A stretch of DNA of 64,000 bases from Cellulomonas wangleii (GTDB lineage: Bacteria > Actinomycetota > Actinomycetes > Actinomycetales > Cellulomonadaceae): positions 2,728,001 through 2,792,000 of the forward strand of contig NZ_CP074405.1 of assembly GCF_018388445.1 (NCBI RefSeq), read 5' to 3'. The position numbers and the translations under genes are program-made. The notes under the pieces were generated by a model, which made no database searches, was not told the origin of the DNA, and worked only from the letters and a program-made list of their open reading frames with translations. Every line of letters starts with the position of its first letter. Position 1 is the stretch's first letter. Positions 12,613 to 21,884 of this stretch are shown here, piece by piece.

Positions 12613-13860
12613 ATGACCGACACCGCCACCGTCTGGACCGCGGCCTGGGACCGCCCGGCGGGCGAGGAGCGTGCCCGGGAGCTGTTCGACGCGACGTTCG
12701 GGACGGCGCCCGACGGCGTCTGGTCCGCCCCCGGCCGCGTCAACCTCATCGGTGAGCACACCGACTACAACGCCGGCCTCGCGCTGCCCGTCGCGCTGCC
12801 GCACCGCACGTACGCCGCGGTCGCGCGGCGCGACGACGACCTCGTGCGCCTGGTGTCCGCGCAGGAGCCGTCGGGGGTCCGCGAGGTCCGCCTGGCGCAC
12901 GCCGTGCCCGGCGCGGTGAGGGGATGGGCGGCGTACGTCGTGGGCGTGGCGTGGGCGCTGCGCGAGGCGGGCCACGACGTCGGCGGGTTCGACGTCGCGA
13001 TCGACTCGTGCGTGCCGTTCGGCGCCGGTCTGTCGTCGTCGGCGGCGCTCGAGGCGTCGGTCGCGGTCGCGCTCGACGCGGTGCACGGCCTCGGCCTGGC
13101 CGGCGGGGTCGACGCGGACGGCGCCGCACGTGACGACGCCGGTCGTGCCCGCGTCGCCGAGCTGTGCGTGCGCGCCGAGAACGAGATGGCGGGCGCACCG
13201 ACGGGCGGCATGGACCAGGCCGCGTCGCTGCGGGCCCGCGCGGGGCACGCGCTGCTCCTGGACTGCCGGGACGGCGGCGTGCGGCACGTGCCCTTCGACC
13301 TGGCCGCGCACGGCCTGGCGCTGCTGGTGGTCGACACCCGTGCGGAGCACTCGCACGTCGACGGGGAGTACGCGCAGCGCCGCGCCGCGTGCGAGGACGC
13401 GGCACGTCGGCTCGGTGTCGCGTCGCTGCGGGAGGTCGCCGACGCGGCCGAGGGCACCGGTGCCGCGCTGGCCGCGCTCGCCACCGCCGCCGACGGCGAC
13501 GTCCTCGTGCGCCGCGTCCGGCACGTCACGTCCGAGATCGCTCGCGTACGTGCCTTCGTCGAGGCGCTCGACGCGGGCGACGTGCCGGCGGTCGGGCCGC
13601 TCATGGACGCCTCGCACGCGTCGCTGCGGGACGACTACGAGGTCTCCTGCCGTGAGCTCGACGTGGCCGTGGACGCGACCCTCGCCGCCGGCGCGCTCGG
13701 GGCCCGGATGACCGGGGGCGGGTTCGGCGGGTCCGCGATCGCGCTGGTCCGGGCCGCGGACGTGGACGCGGTCGCGACGGCGGTGGCGGCGGCGTTCGCC
13801 GCGCGCGGCCTCGCCACGCCGGCGTTCGCGGTCGCGGTCGCGGGTCCTCCCGCGGCATGA
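12613..13860 (+). CDS. galK: Galactokinase
   Basis: Phosphorylates galactose at C1 with ATP, the first committed step of the Leloir pathway. The 415-residue GHMP kinase has the galactokinase signature GRVNLIGEHTDYN (about residues 40-52), the ATP-binding PFGAGLSSSAALEA loop (about 136-149) and the C-terminal MTGGGFGGSAIAL motif. The ATG at 12613 has GGAG upstream; an in-frame GTG at 12520 overlapping the galT stop would add 31 low-complexity residues and is less likely. It is the third gene of the regulator-galT-galK operon. Confidence 0.95.
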   Translation: MTDTATVWTAAWDRPAGEERARELFDATFGTAPDGVWSAPGRVNLIGEHTDYNAGLALPVALPHRTYAAVARRDDDLVRLVSAQEPSGVREVRLAHAVPGAVRGWAAYVVGVAWALREAGHDVGGFDVAIDSCVPFGAGLSSSAALEASVAVALDAVHGLGLAGGVDADGAARDDAGRARVAELCVRAENEMAGAPTGGMDQAASLRARAGHALLLDCRDGGVRHVPFDLAAHGLALLVVDTRAEHSHVDGEYAQRRAACEDAARRLGVASLREVADAAEGTGAALAALATAADGDVLVRRVRHVTSEIARVRAFVEALDAGDVPAVGPLMDASHASLRDDYEVSCRELDVAVDATLAAGALGARMTGGGFGGSAIALVRAADVDAVATAVAAAFAARGLATPAFAVAVAGPPAA

Positions 13861-13927
13861 GACCGGGCGGGTGACCCGTCCCGCAACGTCCTCCCGCAGG
13901 TTGACGCGACGTCCACGGGCTGCTCGC

Positions 13928-13933
13928 TAGCCT
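13928..13933 (+). promoter_or_regulatory. Possible -10 box (TAGCCT) for the first exporter operon
   Basis: TAGCCT at 13928 lies 66 bases before the adaptor's GTG start. A TTGACG box at 13901 is 21 bases away, which is longer than usual, so the -35 assignment is doubtful. Confidence 0.3.
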
Positions 13934-13999
13934 CCCCAGGGTCGAGGCGTCCCGCAGTCGTGGTGCCGTCCCCGGCACCGACGTGAGGAGCTCACCGCA

Positions 14000-15022
14000 G
14001 TGGTCCGTCGCTACGTCTTTCCCACCCTGCGCATCATCATCTGGGCCGTCATCGCGGTGGCGCTGGTCCGCATCGCGTTCGCGGGTGCCGACGTCAGCAC
14101 CGACGCGTCCGGGGCCGAGCCGACCGGACAGGTGGTCGAACCGACCGTCGAGGCGACGACCGCGACGATCACCAACGCGGTGACCGTCCGCGGCTCGGTC
14201 GTCGCGGACCCGGCCGTGCCCGTGCGCGCGACGCTGGCCGGCACGGTGTCCAAGGTGCTGGTGGCCGACGGTGCGCGGGTCGAAGCCGGCACGCCCGTCC
14301 TCGAGATCCGGCAGGAGACGCCGCAGGACCCGCTGACCCGGACCGACCCCACGACGGGCGAGACCACCGTGACCGAGCGCAAGCCCAAGGTGGTCGTCGA
14401 GCAGGTCACGGCGCCGGTCGCCGGGACGCTCGCCATGCCGACCCTCAAGGACCAGGTCGTCTCGGTCGGCGACACGGTCGGCCAGGTCTCCCCCGGCACC
14501 CTGTCGGTCTCCGGGACCCTGACGCCGGACCAGCAGTACCGGCTGGTGGGCGCACCGGCCGAGGCGCAGGTGACCCTCAAGGGCGGGCCGGCTCCGTTCA
14601 CCTGCAGCGGGCTGCGGATCGGCGCCGCCGCGCAGCCCTCGACGCCGGGCGACACGGAGACCGAGACCACGACCACCCCCTCCGGCACCATCGCGTGCTC
14701 GCTGCCGGGCGACGTGACCGCGTTCCCAGGGCTGGGGGCGGACCTCGAGATCGTCAACGGCACGGCCCCCGACGCGGTGGTCGTCCCCGTCAGCGCCGTG
14801 CAGGGCACCGTGCAGCGCGGCAACGTCTGGGTGGTCGCGGCCGAGGGCGCCGAGCCGGAGCAGCGCGAGGTCGGGCTCGGCCTGACGGACGGCCAGGTCG
14901 TGCAGATCACCGAGGGCCTGGCGCTCGGCGACCTGGTCATGCAGTTCGTCCCGGTGCCCGCCGACGAGGGCGAGGTCGACTGCGCCGACCCGTCGCAGTT
15001 CGACCCGGCGGTCTGCGCATGA
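14000..15022 (+). CDS. Efflux adaptor (HlyD/MacA-like) of an ABC export system
   Basis: A 340-residue membrane-anchored protein. There is one N-terminal membrane segment (about residues 8-29), and then an extracellular part with a biotinyl-lipoyl-like hairpin, VRATLAGTVSKVLVADGARVEAGTPVLEI (written in two parts: up to VSKV, then onward), and a C-terminal beta-barrel/MPP-like domain ending in DCADPSQFDP. It probably couples the following ATPase and permease to an extracellular or envelope substrate, which is unknown. GTG start with GAGGAG upstream; the stop overlaps the ATPase ATG (ATGA). A second, longer paralogous adaptor lies at 18252. Confidence 0.88.
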   Translation: MVRRYVFPTLRIIIWAVIAVALVRIAFAGADVSTDASGAEPTGQVVEPTVEATTATITNAVTVRGSVVADPAVPVRATLAGTVSKVLVADGARVEAGTPVLEIRQETPQDPLTRTDPTTGETTVTERKPKVVVEQVTAPVAGTLAMPTLKDQVVSVGDTVGQVSPGTLSVSGTLTPDQQYRLVGAPAEAQVTLKGGPAPFTCSGLRIGAAAQPSTPGDTETETTTTPSGTIACSLPGDVTAFPGLGADLEIVNGTAPDAVVVPVSAVQGTVQRGNVWVVAAEGAEPEQREVGLGLTDGQVVQITEGLALGDLVMQFVPVPADEGEVDCADPSQFDPAVCA

Positions 15023-15825
15023 GCCTCCTGGAGCTGACCGGGGTCACCCGGTCCGTCCGCCTGCCCGACGACCGGCTGCTGGAGATCCTGCGCGGCGTGA
15101 CGCTGAGCGTGGACACCGGCGAGCACGTCGCCGTGGTGGGGCGGTCCGGCACCGGCAAGTCGACCCTCCTGAACATCCTCGGCCTGCTCGACGCCCCGAC
15201 GGACGGCGAGTACCTGCTCGAGGGCACGCCCATCGGCCGGCTGTCCGCCCGCGAGCGCACGCGCCGGCGGGGCGAGGACTTCGGGTTCGTGTTCCAGCAG
15301 TTCAACCTGCTGGCCGGGCGCACCGCGCTGGAGAACGTCGCCGCGCCGTTGATGTACGCCCGGGGCCGGCAGTTCTGGCACCGGCGGACGCTCGCGGCGC
15401 AGATGCTCGACCGCGTCGGGCTGGGCGACCGGCTCGACACCATGCCCGAGAAGCTGTCGGGTGGCGAGCAGCAGCGCGTCGCCATCGCGCGGGCGCTAGT
15501 CCGCGGACCCCGCGTGATCCTCGCGGACGAGCCCACCGGTGCGCTGGACGTCGAGACCGGCCAGGAGGTCATGGGCCTGCTCGACGAGATCGCGTCGATC
15601 ACGGGCGCGGCGCTGGTCACCATCACCCACGACCTGGCGGTCGCCGCCCGGGCGCAGCGCCACTACCGGCTGACCGAGGGGGTGCTCGTGCCCGTCGACC
15701 TGGGCGGAGCCGGCCACGAGTGGGTCGGGGACGTGCCCACGCTGCCCGGTGCGCGGGCGCTGCCCGGCGCCGTGCGGGGTGTCCCCGAGCTCGGCCCGTC
15801 CGTCCCGGCGCAGGTGCACCCGTGA
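15019..15825 (+). CDS. ABC transporter ATP-binding protein, MacB/LolD type
   Basis: A 268-residue ATPase. Walker A GRSGTGKST near residue 41, Q-loop FVFQQFNLL, signature LSGGEQQR near residue 147, Walker B VILADEPTGALD and the switch histidine in ITHD are all intact, so it should be active. The closest family type is the MacB/FtsE/LolD group that pairs with FtsX-like permeases. It overlaps its neighbours by four bases on both sides (ATGA, GTGA), so adaptor, ATPase and permease are translated together. The last 30 residues are a Pro/Val-rich extension. Confidence 0.94.
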   Translation: MSLLELTGVTRSVRLPDDRLLEILRGVTLSVDTGEHVAVVGRSGTGKSTLLNILGLLDAPTDGEYLLEGTPIGRLSARERTRRRGEDFGFVFQQFNLLAGRTALENVAAPLMYARGRQFWHRRTLAAQMLDRVGLGDRLDTMPEKLSGGEQQRVAIARALVRGPRVILADEPTGALDVETGQEVMGLLDEIASITGAALVTITHDLAVAARAQRHYRLTEGVLVPVDLGGAGHEWVGDVPTLPGARALPGAVRGVPELGPSVPAQVHP

Positions 15826-17030
15826 GCGGGCTGGTCGGGGCGGTCGTCGAGGCCTGGGACGAGCTCCGCCTGCACAAGATGCGCGTCCTGCTCGCCCTGG
15901 TCGGGGTGGCCGCGGCGGTCACCGCCATCACCGCCGTGACAGCGGCCGTGCAGATGCTCGCGCAGGGCTTCACGGAGCAGGACGAGCGGTTCAACGGCCG
16001 GCAGGTGACGCTGAGCGTCGACGCGTGGGCCATGAGCCCCGACCTGCAGGCGGACACCGGGGCGCTGGACGCGGCCTACGCGACGGCGCTCGAGCGCTAC
16101 GGCATCACCTACGCCAGCCGGGACATGTACACGCAGGTGCCGTTCCGCTTCCCCGACGGGACGCGGCCCACCGAGACACGTGTCGTCGACCCCGACCTGG
16201 GCACCATGCAGCGCATCGGGGTGGCCGAGGGCCGGTGGTTCACGGAGGCCGACGTCGAGACGTTCGCCCCCGTCGTCGTCGTCAACGAGGCGTTCCTGGA
16301 CTCCCTCGGGGTCTCCGGGCTGGCGAGCCGCCCGACGGTCCTGCTCGGCGACGCGTCGCCGGTCCTGGCCACGATCGTGGGGGTCACGCCGAAGGCGTGG
16401 CAGGGCGAGGGGCCGTCGGCGTACGTCCTCCACGACCAGCTCGCGCGCTGGTACACGCCGGCCGAGCCCGAGTGGGGGCCGACCGTCCCGTCGCTGAAGG
16501 TGTGGGTGCCGCCCGAGGCGGCCGACGACCTGGCGCCCCGCCTGCGGCGCGACGTCATGGCGGCGCTGCCCGGGTGGGAGGTGCAGATCGGCGACAACCG
16601 GACGACCGGCTCGTCGGGCCTGGACGGTGCGGCACGGTGGGTGGCGCTCGGGGTGGGCGCCTTCGCGCTGTTCCTCGGCGGGCTGGGCCTGGTCAACATC
16701 GCCCTGGTCACCGTCCGTCACCGCATCCGCGAGATCGGCATCCGCCGGTCCTTCGGCGCCACGTCCGGCCGGATCTTCTTCGGGGTCCTCATGGAGTCGG
16801 TCGTCGCGACCGTCGTGGCCGGCCTGGTCGGCGTCGTGCTCGCCGTCGCGGTGGTCAAGAACATCCCGGTCGACTTCCTCTTCGGCGGCGGGATCCAGGA
16901 CATGCCACCGTTCCCGGTGTCCGCGGCGGTCATCGGGATGGTGTGCGCGACGGGGGTCGGCGCGCTGGCGGGGCTCCTGCCCGCCACCGTGGCGGTCCGC
17001 GTCAAGGTGATCGACGCGATCCGGTACTGA
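15822..17030 (+). CDS. ABC transporter permease, FtsX/MacB type
   Basis: A 402-residue permease with the MacB topology: one N-terminal membrane helix (about residues 18-42), a large extracytoplasmic MacB_PCD-like domain (about 43-265), and three C-terminal helices with the FtsX-motif GEI-type sequence VRHRIREIGIRRSFGATSGRI between helices two and three. The substrate is unknown; family members export macrolides, peptides or lipoproteins or act as mechanotransducers. It is the last gene of the first exporter operon. Confidence 0.92.
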   Translation: MSGLVGAVVEAWDELRLHKMRVLLALVGVAAAVTAITAVTAAVQMLAQGFTEQDERFNGRQVTLSVDAWAMSPDLQADTGALDAAYATALERYGITYASRDMYTQVPFRFPDGTRPTETRVVDPDLGTMQRIGVAEGRWFTEADVETFAPVVVVNEAFLDSLGVSGLASRPTVLLGDASPVLATIVGVTPKAWQGEGPSAYVLHDQLARWYTPAEPEWGPTVPSLKVWVPPEAADDLAPRLRRDVMAALPGWEVQIGDNRTTGSSGLDGAARWVALGVGAFALFLGGLGLVNIALVTVRHRIREIGIRRSFGATSGRIFFGVLMESVVATVVAGLVGVVLAVAVVKNIPVDFLFGGGIQDMPPFPVSAAVIGMVCATGVGALAGLLPATVAVRVKVIDAIRY

Positions 17031-17236
17031 CGAGGCCGCCCGGGCGGGCACGCGTCACAGGACCCGCACAGGATCAGACCCCGGTAGCCCAACCTTTCGA
17101 GGGTTGTCCTCCCCACGTCGTCCTCACGTCATCCTCGCGCCCGACCCGGCGCCCACGACGCCCTGGCTATCGTCGGCCACGGCGCTCGTCGACAGTGCCC
17201 TGACTCTCGTCATCGACCCCCGAGAAAGGCACGCCG

Positions 17237-18223
17237 ATGCGTCGCACCCCCGGCCTCCCCGTCCTCAGCCTCGCCGTCGCGGCACTCGTCCTCGCCGGCT
17301 GCACCGCAGGCGGGTCCGACGCCCCGTCGGACGACGCGACCGGACCGCTGAGCGCGTGGTTCGAGAAGGTCGGCGGCTCGTACGAGGGCGAGGACTACGA
17401 GCGGCAGCAGCGCGAGGCCGAGGAGATCGTCGCGGCGTGCATGGCCGAGGAGGGCTTCGAGTACGCGCCTGCCGAGCCGATGGCCGGGGGCGAGGCCGAG
17501 GACGCGCCGGAGATGGACACGAAGGAGTTCGCCGAGCAGTACGGGTACGGGGTCACCTTCAGCGACGAGCTGTACGGGAGCGGCGAGGAATGGGTCGACC
17601 CCAACGAGGACTACGTGGCCGCGATGTCCGAGAGCGAGCAGGCCGCCTACTACGAGGCGCTGATGGGGGCGATGGCGGACTACGACTACGCGGCGGACCC
17701 GGAGGGCACCAACATGCCGGGCTGGGAGGAGCAGGGCTGCAACGGCAAGGCCCAGCACGAGGTGTACGACCAGGACATCTGGTCGAACCCGGCGCTGGAG
17801 TCCTTCTGGGACGAGATGCAGCGCGAGTACGAGGGGCTCGCGGACGCGAACCCTGAGCTCGCCGAGGCGGAGAAGAAGTGGTCCGCGTGCATGGCCGAGG
17901 CCGGGTTCGACTTCGCCGGCCCCGACGAGGCGCAGCAGAGCGTCTACGACCAGTGGGACGCCCTGTACCAGGCACTGCCGGCGTACGACCCCGACGCCGA
18001 CCCCGACGAGCTCGACCCCGCGGCGTACGAGATCGACCCCGCCGCCGAGGCCGAGCTGCGCGAGCAGGAGCTGACCCTCGCGCCCGCGGACTACGAGTGC
18101 CGCTCCTCCACGGGCTACGACAAGGCCTACGACGTCGCGAACCTGGAGCTCGAGAAGCGGCTCTGGGACAAGTACGGGGCGGAGCTCGAGGCCGCCACGG
18201 GTGGCAGCACCCCGAGCGAGTGA
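17237..18223 (+). CDS. Lipoprotein with repeated cysteine motif, function unknown
   Basis: A 328-residue secreted lipoprotein. The signal peptide ends in the lipobox LAGC (Cys22). The mature part is very acidic (Glu/Asp/Tyr-rich) and contains two similar elements, AACMAEEGFEYAP and SACMAEAGFDFAGP, each starting about 20 residues after Glu-rich helical stretches. Single cysteines in EEQGCNGKAQHE and DYECRSSTGYD come after each, so two disulfides per protein are likely. This suggests an internal duplication. It stands between two adaptor/ATPase/permease operons on the same strand, so it may be the envelope partner or substrate-capture component of one of them. No known function is recognised. 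Confidence 0.85.
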   Translation: MRRTPGLPVLSLAVAALVLAGCTAGGSDAPSDDATGPLSAWFEKVGGSYEGEDYERQQREAEEIVAACMAEEGFEYAPAEPMAGGEAEDAPEMDTKEFAEQYGYGVTFSDELYGSGEEWVDPNEDYVAAMSESEQAAYYEALMGAMADYDYAADPEGTNMPGWEEQGCNGKAQHEVYDQDIWSNPALESFWDEMQREYEGLADANPELAEAEKKWSACMAEAGFDFAGPDEAQQSVYDQWDALYQALPAYDPDADPDELDPAAYEIDPAAEAELREQELTLAPADYECRSSTGYDKAYDVANLELEKRLWDKYGAELEAATGGSTPSE

Positions 18224-18251
18224 CGGCCGCAGCGGCACGGGGGGCGACGTC

Positions 18252-19871
18252 ATGAGCAGGGTCTCCACGCACGTCTCCGGCGGGCGGCGCACCATCGTCG
18301 TCATGGCGGTCGTCGCCGTCGTCTGCCTCGCGCTCGGCCTGCTGCTGTCCCGGCTGATCGTCTCGCCGGGGCAGGCCGCCGCGAACGCCGCAGCACCGAC
18401 CGCCGGCCCCATCACGGTGCCGGTCGAGAGCCGGGTCATCGCCAACGAGGTCCTGCTGCGGGGTGACGTGGGGTACGACGACCCGGTCGACCTCGCCATG
18501 GAGACGGGCGACCTCGGCGGACCCGCCGTCGTCACGGGTCAGGTCAAGGAGGTCGGTGCCACGGTCGAGGCTGCCTCGGTCGCGCTCGAGGTCGTCGGTC
18601 GGCCCGTGATCGTCCTGCCCGGGGAGCTGCCGACGTACCGGACCCTGCGCTCGGGCGTCTCGGGGCCGGACGTGCAGCAGCTCAAGCACGCGCTGCGCGC
18701 CGTCGGTCTCGACGGCGGCGACCCGGGCGGCGCGACGTACGACGCCGCGACGGCGGCCGGCGTGCGCGCGCTGTACCAGAAGGTGGGCTACGAGGCGCCC
18801 ACCGCCGGCCCGGAGGTCCAGCAGGCGGTGGAGGGCGCGCAGGAGGCCGTCACCGGTGCGCAGGCGTCGGTCCGCGCCGCGGAGGCGGGGCTGTCAGCCG
18901 CCGGGCGGGCAGCGGCGGGCACGCCGGTGGCGGCGCTCGACGGGGACGTGCAGGTCGCGGAGGCGCGCCTGGCGTACCTCACCGAGCAGTGCGCCGCCCC
19001 GCCGGCGGAGGACGCCGAGAGCGTCGTCGACTGCTCCCCGCCCGCACGGGTGGAGGCCGAAGCGGCCCTGGCCACCGCCCGGGCCGCACGCGCTGCCGCG
19101 GACGTGGGGCCGGACACCACCGCCGAGCGCGAGGCGGTGCGCGCCGCGCGCGACGCGCTGACCGCCGCGCGCGAGACCCTGGCGAAGGCCCAGGCCGAGG
19201 CCATGACGCCGCTGCCCGCGACCGAGGTCGTCTACCTGCCGTCGCTGCCGCGGCGCGTGGACGCCGTCGAGGTGGAGCGGGGCGGGATCGTCCAGGGCGA
19301 GTTCATGAGCCTGTCGGGGGCGACGGTCCAGATCACCGCGTCGGCCTCGCGCGCGGACGCCGAGCTGCTGGTGCCGGGCACGGTGGGCACGGTCGCCGTC
19401 GACGGCACCGACGTCCCCGTGACGGTCGCGGAGATCACGGCCCCGAAGGCCGGCGCGGACAAGGAGGAGACGACCTCGGGCGGCGGCACCGCGCCGACCG
19501 GCGAGCGCCGCCGGGTCGTCCTCAGCGTCGGTGAGCTGACACCCGAGCAGCTGGCCGCCGTGCAGGGCACCAACGTGCGGGTGCGGATCCCGGTCAGCTC
19601 GACCGACGGGGAGGTGCTGGCCGTCCCGCTGGCGGCCCTCACCGCGGGACCGGGCGGTGAGAGTCGGCTCGAGCTCGTCGCGGACGGCGGGAGCCGGCTC
19701 GTCGAGGTCACGACCGGCCTGGCCGCGTCGGGCTACGTCGAGATCGCCGGGTCGCAGGATCCGATCGAGGCCGGTGACCTGGTCGTGGTCGGCATCTCCC
19801 CGCAGGAGGGACCGTCCGACGACGGCACACCGGCCGACGGGTCGGACCCGGACGCCGAGGAGGACGCGTGA
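18252..19871 (+). CDS. Efflux adaptor with peptidoglycan-binding domain (HlyD-like)
   Basis: A 539-residue membrane-anchored adaptor: membrane helix at about residues 16-37, beta-barrel part, then a PG_binding_1 fold (about 130-190, SGVSGPDVQQLKHALRAVG). A long Ala/Glu-rich alpha-helical hairpin follows (about 190-320, EAVTGAQASVRAAEAGLSAA), then lipoyl and barrel segments. This architecture is typical of actinobacterial and Gram-positive ABC export systems, in which the adaptor reaches through the cell wall. The ATG at 18252 is the first start ahead of the membrane segment. The stop overlaps the ATPase GTG (GTGA). Confidence 0.9.
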   Translation: MSRVSTHVSGGRRTIVVMAVVAVVCLALGLLLSRLIVSPGQAAANAAAPTAGPITVPVESRVIANEVLLRGDVGYDDPVDLAMETGDLGGPAVVTGQVKEVGATVEAASVALEVVGRPVIVLPGELPTYRTLRSGVSGPDVQQLKHALRAVGLDGGDPGGATYDAATAAGVRALYQKVGYEAPTAGPEVQQAVEGAQEAVTGAQASVRAAEAGLSAAGRAAAGTPVAALDGDVQVAEARLAYLTEQCAAPPAEDAESVVDCSPPARVEAEAALATARAARAAADVGPDTTAEREAVRAARDALTAARETLAKAQAEAMTPLPATEVVYLPSLPRRVDAVEVERGGIVQGEFMSLSGATVQITASASRADAELLVPGTVGTVAVDGTDVPVTVAEITAPKAGADKEETTSGGGTAPTGERRRVVLSVGELTPEQLAAVQGTNVRVRIPVSSTDGEVLAVPLAALTAGPGGESRLELVADGGSRLVEVTTGLAASGYVEIAGSQDPIEAGDLVVVGISPQEGPSDDGTPADGSDPDAEEDA

Positions 19872-20587
19872 CCGTGCTCGACCTCCTCGGCGCCGACGGT
19901 GCGACCGACGCGGTCCCCCCGGTCGTGGAGCTGCGGGGGGCCGCCCGGCAGTTCCCCGGCGACCCGCCGGTGAACGCCCTGCATCCCGCTGACCTGCAGG
20001 TCCGCGCCGGGGAGTACCTCTCGGTCGTCGGCCCGTCAGGCTCCGGGAAGTCGACGCTGCTCAACCTCCTCGGACTGCTGGACCGGCCCTCGAGCGGGGA
20101 GTACCTGGTCGACGGGATCCCCACGGCGCAGGCCGGGGAGCGGGAGCGGGCCGCCCTCCGGGCCCAGCACATCGGGTTCGTCTTCCAGGCGTTCCACCTG
20201 CTGCCGCACGCCACGGTGCTGGAGAACGTGCTGCTCGCGACGCTCTACAGCGGCGTCCCGCGCACCCAGCGGCGGGACCGGGCGGCCGAGGCGCTGGACC
20301 GCGTGGGGCTGAGCCACCGGCTCGACTTCCGCCCCACGGTCCTGTCCGGCGGGGAGCGCCAGCGCACAGCCGTCGCCCGCGCCGTCGTGTCGCAGCCGCG
20401 CGTCCTGCTGGCCGACGAGCCGACCGGCAACCTCGACTCCGAGAGCTCGGCCGCCGTGCTCGAGCTCTTCGACGAGCTGCACGCCGACGGCCTGACGCTC
20501 CTGGTCATCACGCACGAGGACGAGGTCTCCGCACGCGCCCAGCGGCGCGTGCGCATCACCGACGGCCACCTGCGGGAGATCACGTGA
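19868..20587 (+). CDS. ABC transporter ATP-binding protein, MacB/LolD type (second system)
   Basis: A 239-residue ATPase with intact Walker A GPSGSGKST (about residue 56), Q-loop FVFQAFHLLP, signature LSGGERQR, Walker B VLLADEPTGNLDSE and ITHE switch. Overlaps the adaptor upstream and the permease downstream by four bases each. It is a paralogue of the ATPase at 15019, and the two operons have the same gene order. Confidence 0.94.
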   Translation: MTVLDLLGADGATDAVPPVVELRGAARQFPGDPPVNALHPADLQVRAGEYLSVVGPSGSGKSTLLNLLGLLDRPSSGEYLVDGIPTAQAGERERAALRAQHIGFVFQAFHLLPHATVLENVLLATLYSGVPRTQRRDRAAEALDRVGLSHRLDFRPTVLSGGERQRTAVARAVVSQPRVLLADEPTGNLDSESSAAVLELFDELHADGLTLLVITHEDEVSARAQRRVRITDGHLREIT

Positions 20588-21831
20588 CCGCCGTCGCGCA
20601 GCACGTGCCGCGCACGGACCGGTTCGGGGCGGGTGACCTCCTCGCGGAGGCCGCCGCCGGGATCGGCGCACGACCGGGCCGGCTGATGCTGACGATCCTC
20701 GGCACCGTGCTGGGCATCGCGTCCGTCGTGGTGACGGTGGGGCTGGCGCAGACCGCGGCCGGGCAGATCAACAAGCAGTTCGACGCGGTCGCCGCCACGC
20801 AGGGCGCGGCGGAGGCGGCGACCAGCAGGGCCGCCGGCGGCGACGAGCTCGCGCTCGGCGCGCTGCCCTGGGACGCGCCCGCGCGGGCCGAGCGCCTCAA
20901 CGGCGTCGAGGCCGCCGGCCTGGTGTCCGAGATCGAGGTCGACGGGCTGGAGGTCACGGCCGTCCCGGTCCACGACCCGTCCGCGTCACGGACGGCGAGC
21001 ACGCCCGTGATGGCCACGAGCGCCGGTGCACTGGCCGCGCTCGACGGGCGCGTGGTGCAGGGCCGCTACTTCGACGCCGGCCACGACCAACGAGGCGACC
21101 GTGTCGTGGTGCTCGGGGCGGACGCCGCCGAGCGTCTCGGCGTCGTGCGGGTCGACCGGCAGCCGTCGATCTTCATCGGCGAGCGCGCGTACCAGGTGAT
21201 CGGCGTCGTCGACGACGTGGTGCGGCGCACCGACCTGCTGTCGGCGGTGATCCTGCCGAACGGGACCGCGCGTGCCGACCTGGGCCTGACCGTGCCGCAG
21301 GAGCTCCACCTGCACCTGCAGGTGGGTGCCGGACCGGTCGTCGGCTCGCAGCTGCCGACCGCCCTGAGCCCCGACGCGCCCGAGGCGGTGAAGGTGGCCG
21401 TGCCGACCGGGGGCTCGGCCGTGCAGCGCAGCGTGCAGGCCGACATCAGCGCGATCTTCCTGGCGCTCGGCGGTGTCGCGCTGCTCATCGGCGGGGTGGG
21501 GATCGCGAACGTGACCCTGCTGTCGGTGCTGGAGCGCGTCGGCGAGATCGGCCTGCGGCGCGCGCTCGGCGCGACCCGGCGCCAGATCGCCGCGCAGTTC
21601 ATGGTCGAGTCCGTGGTCGTCGGCATGCTTGGTGGCCTCGTCGGCGCGGCCCTCGGCGTCGCCGTGGTCACCGCCGTGTCCGCCGCGTCCCGGTGGACGC
21701 CGATCCTCGACCTGCGGATGGTCGCCGTGGCGGCGCTCTCCGGTGGGCTGATCGGGCTGCTGGCCGGGCTCTACCCGTCGATGAAGGCGGCCTCGATCGA
21801 GCCGATCTCGGCCCTGCGCGGGGGCGTCTGA
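20584..21831 (+). CDS. ABC transporter permease, FtsX/MacB type (second system)
   Basis: A 415-residue permease with one N-terminal helix (about residues 30-55), a MacB-type extracytoplasmic domain, and three C-terminal helices with the conserved VLERVGEIGLRRALGATRRQI segment between helices two and three. It ends in the family-typical YPSMKAASIEPISALR. With the adaptor and ATPase it forms a complete tripartite-like exporter; the substrate is unknown. Confidence 0.93.
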   Translation: MTAVAQHVPRTDRFGAGDLLAEAAAGIGARPGRLMLTILGTVLGIASVVVTVGLAQTAAGQINKQFDAVAATQGAAEAATSRAAGGDELALGALPWDAPARAERLNGVEAAGLVSEIEVDGLEVTAVPVHDPSASRTASTPVMATSAGALAALDGRVVQGRYFDAGHDQRGDRVVVLGADAAERLGVVRVDRQPSIFIGERAYQVIGVVDDVVRRTDLLSAVILPNGTARADLGLTVPQELHLHLQVGAGPVVGSQLPTALSPDAPEAVKVAVPTGGSAVQRSVQADISAIFLALGGVALLIGGVGIANVTLLSVLERVGEIGLRRALGATRRQIAAQFMVESVVVGMLGGLVGAALGVAVVTAVSAASRWTPILDLRMVAVAALSGGLIGLLAGLYPSMKAASIEPISALRGGV

Positions 21832-21852
21832 CCGGGGCGCACGGCCCGGGCC

Positions 21853-21884
21853 GTGACGACGCCGTCGGCACGGCGCGTCGTCAC
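21853..21884. terminator. Hairpin between convergent permease and exonuclease genes
   Basis: Thirteen paired bases (GTGACGACGCCGT against ACGGCG-CG-TCGTCAC, one two-base bulge) with a CGGC loop, overlapping the exonuclease stop codon. A 14-base perfect palindrome (ACGGCCCGGGCCGT, 21841-21854) lies directly before it. Confidence 0.65.
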
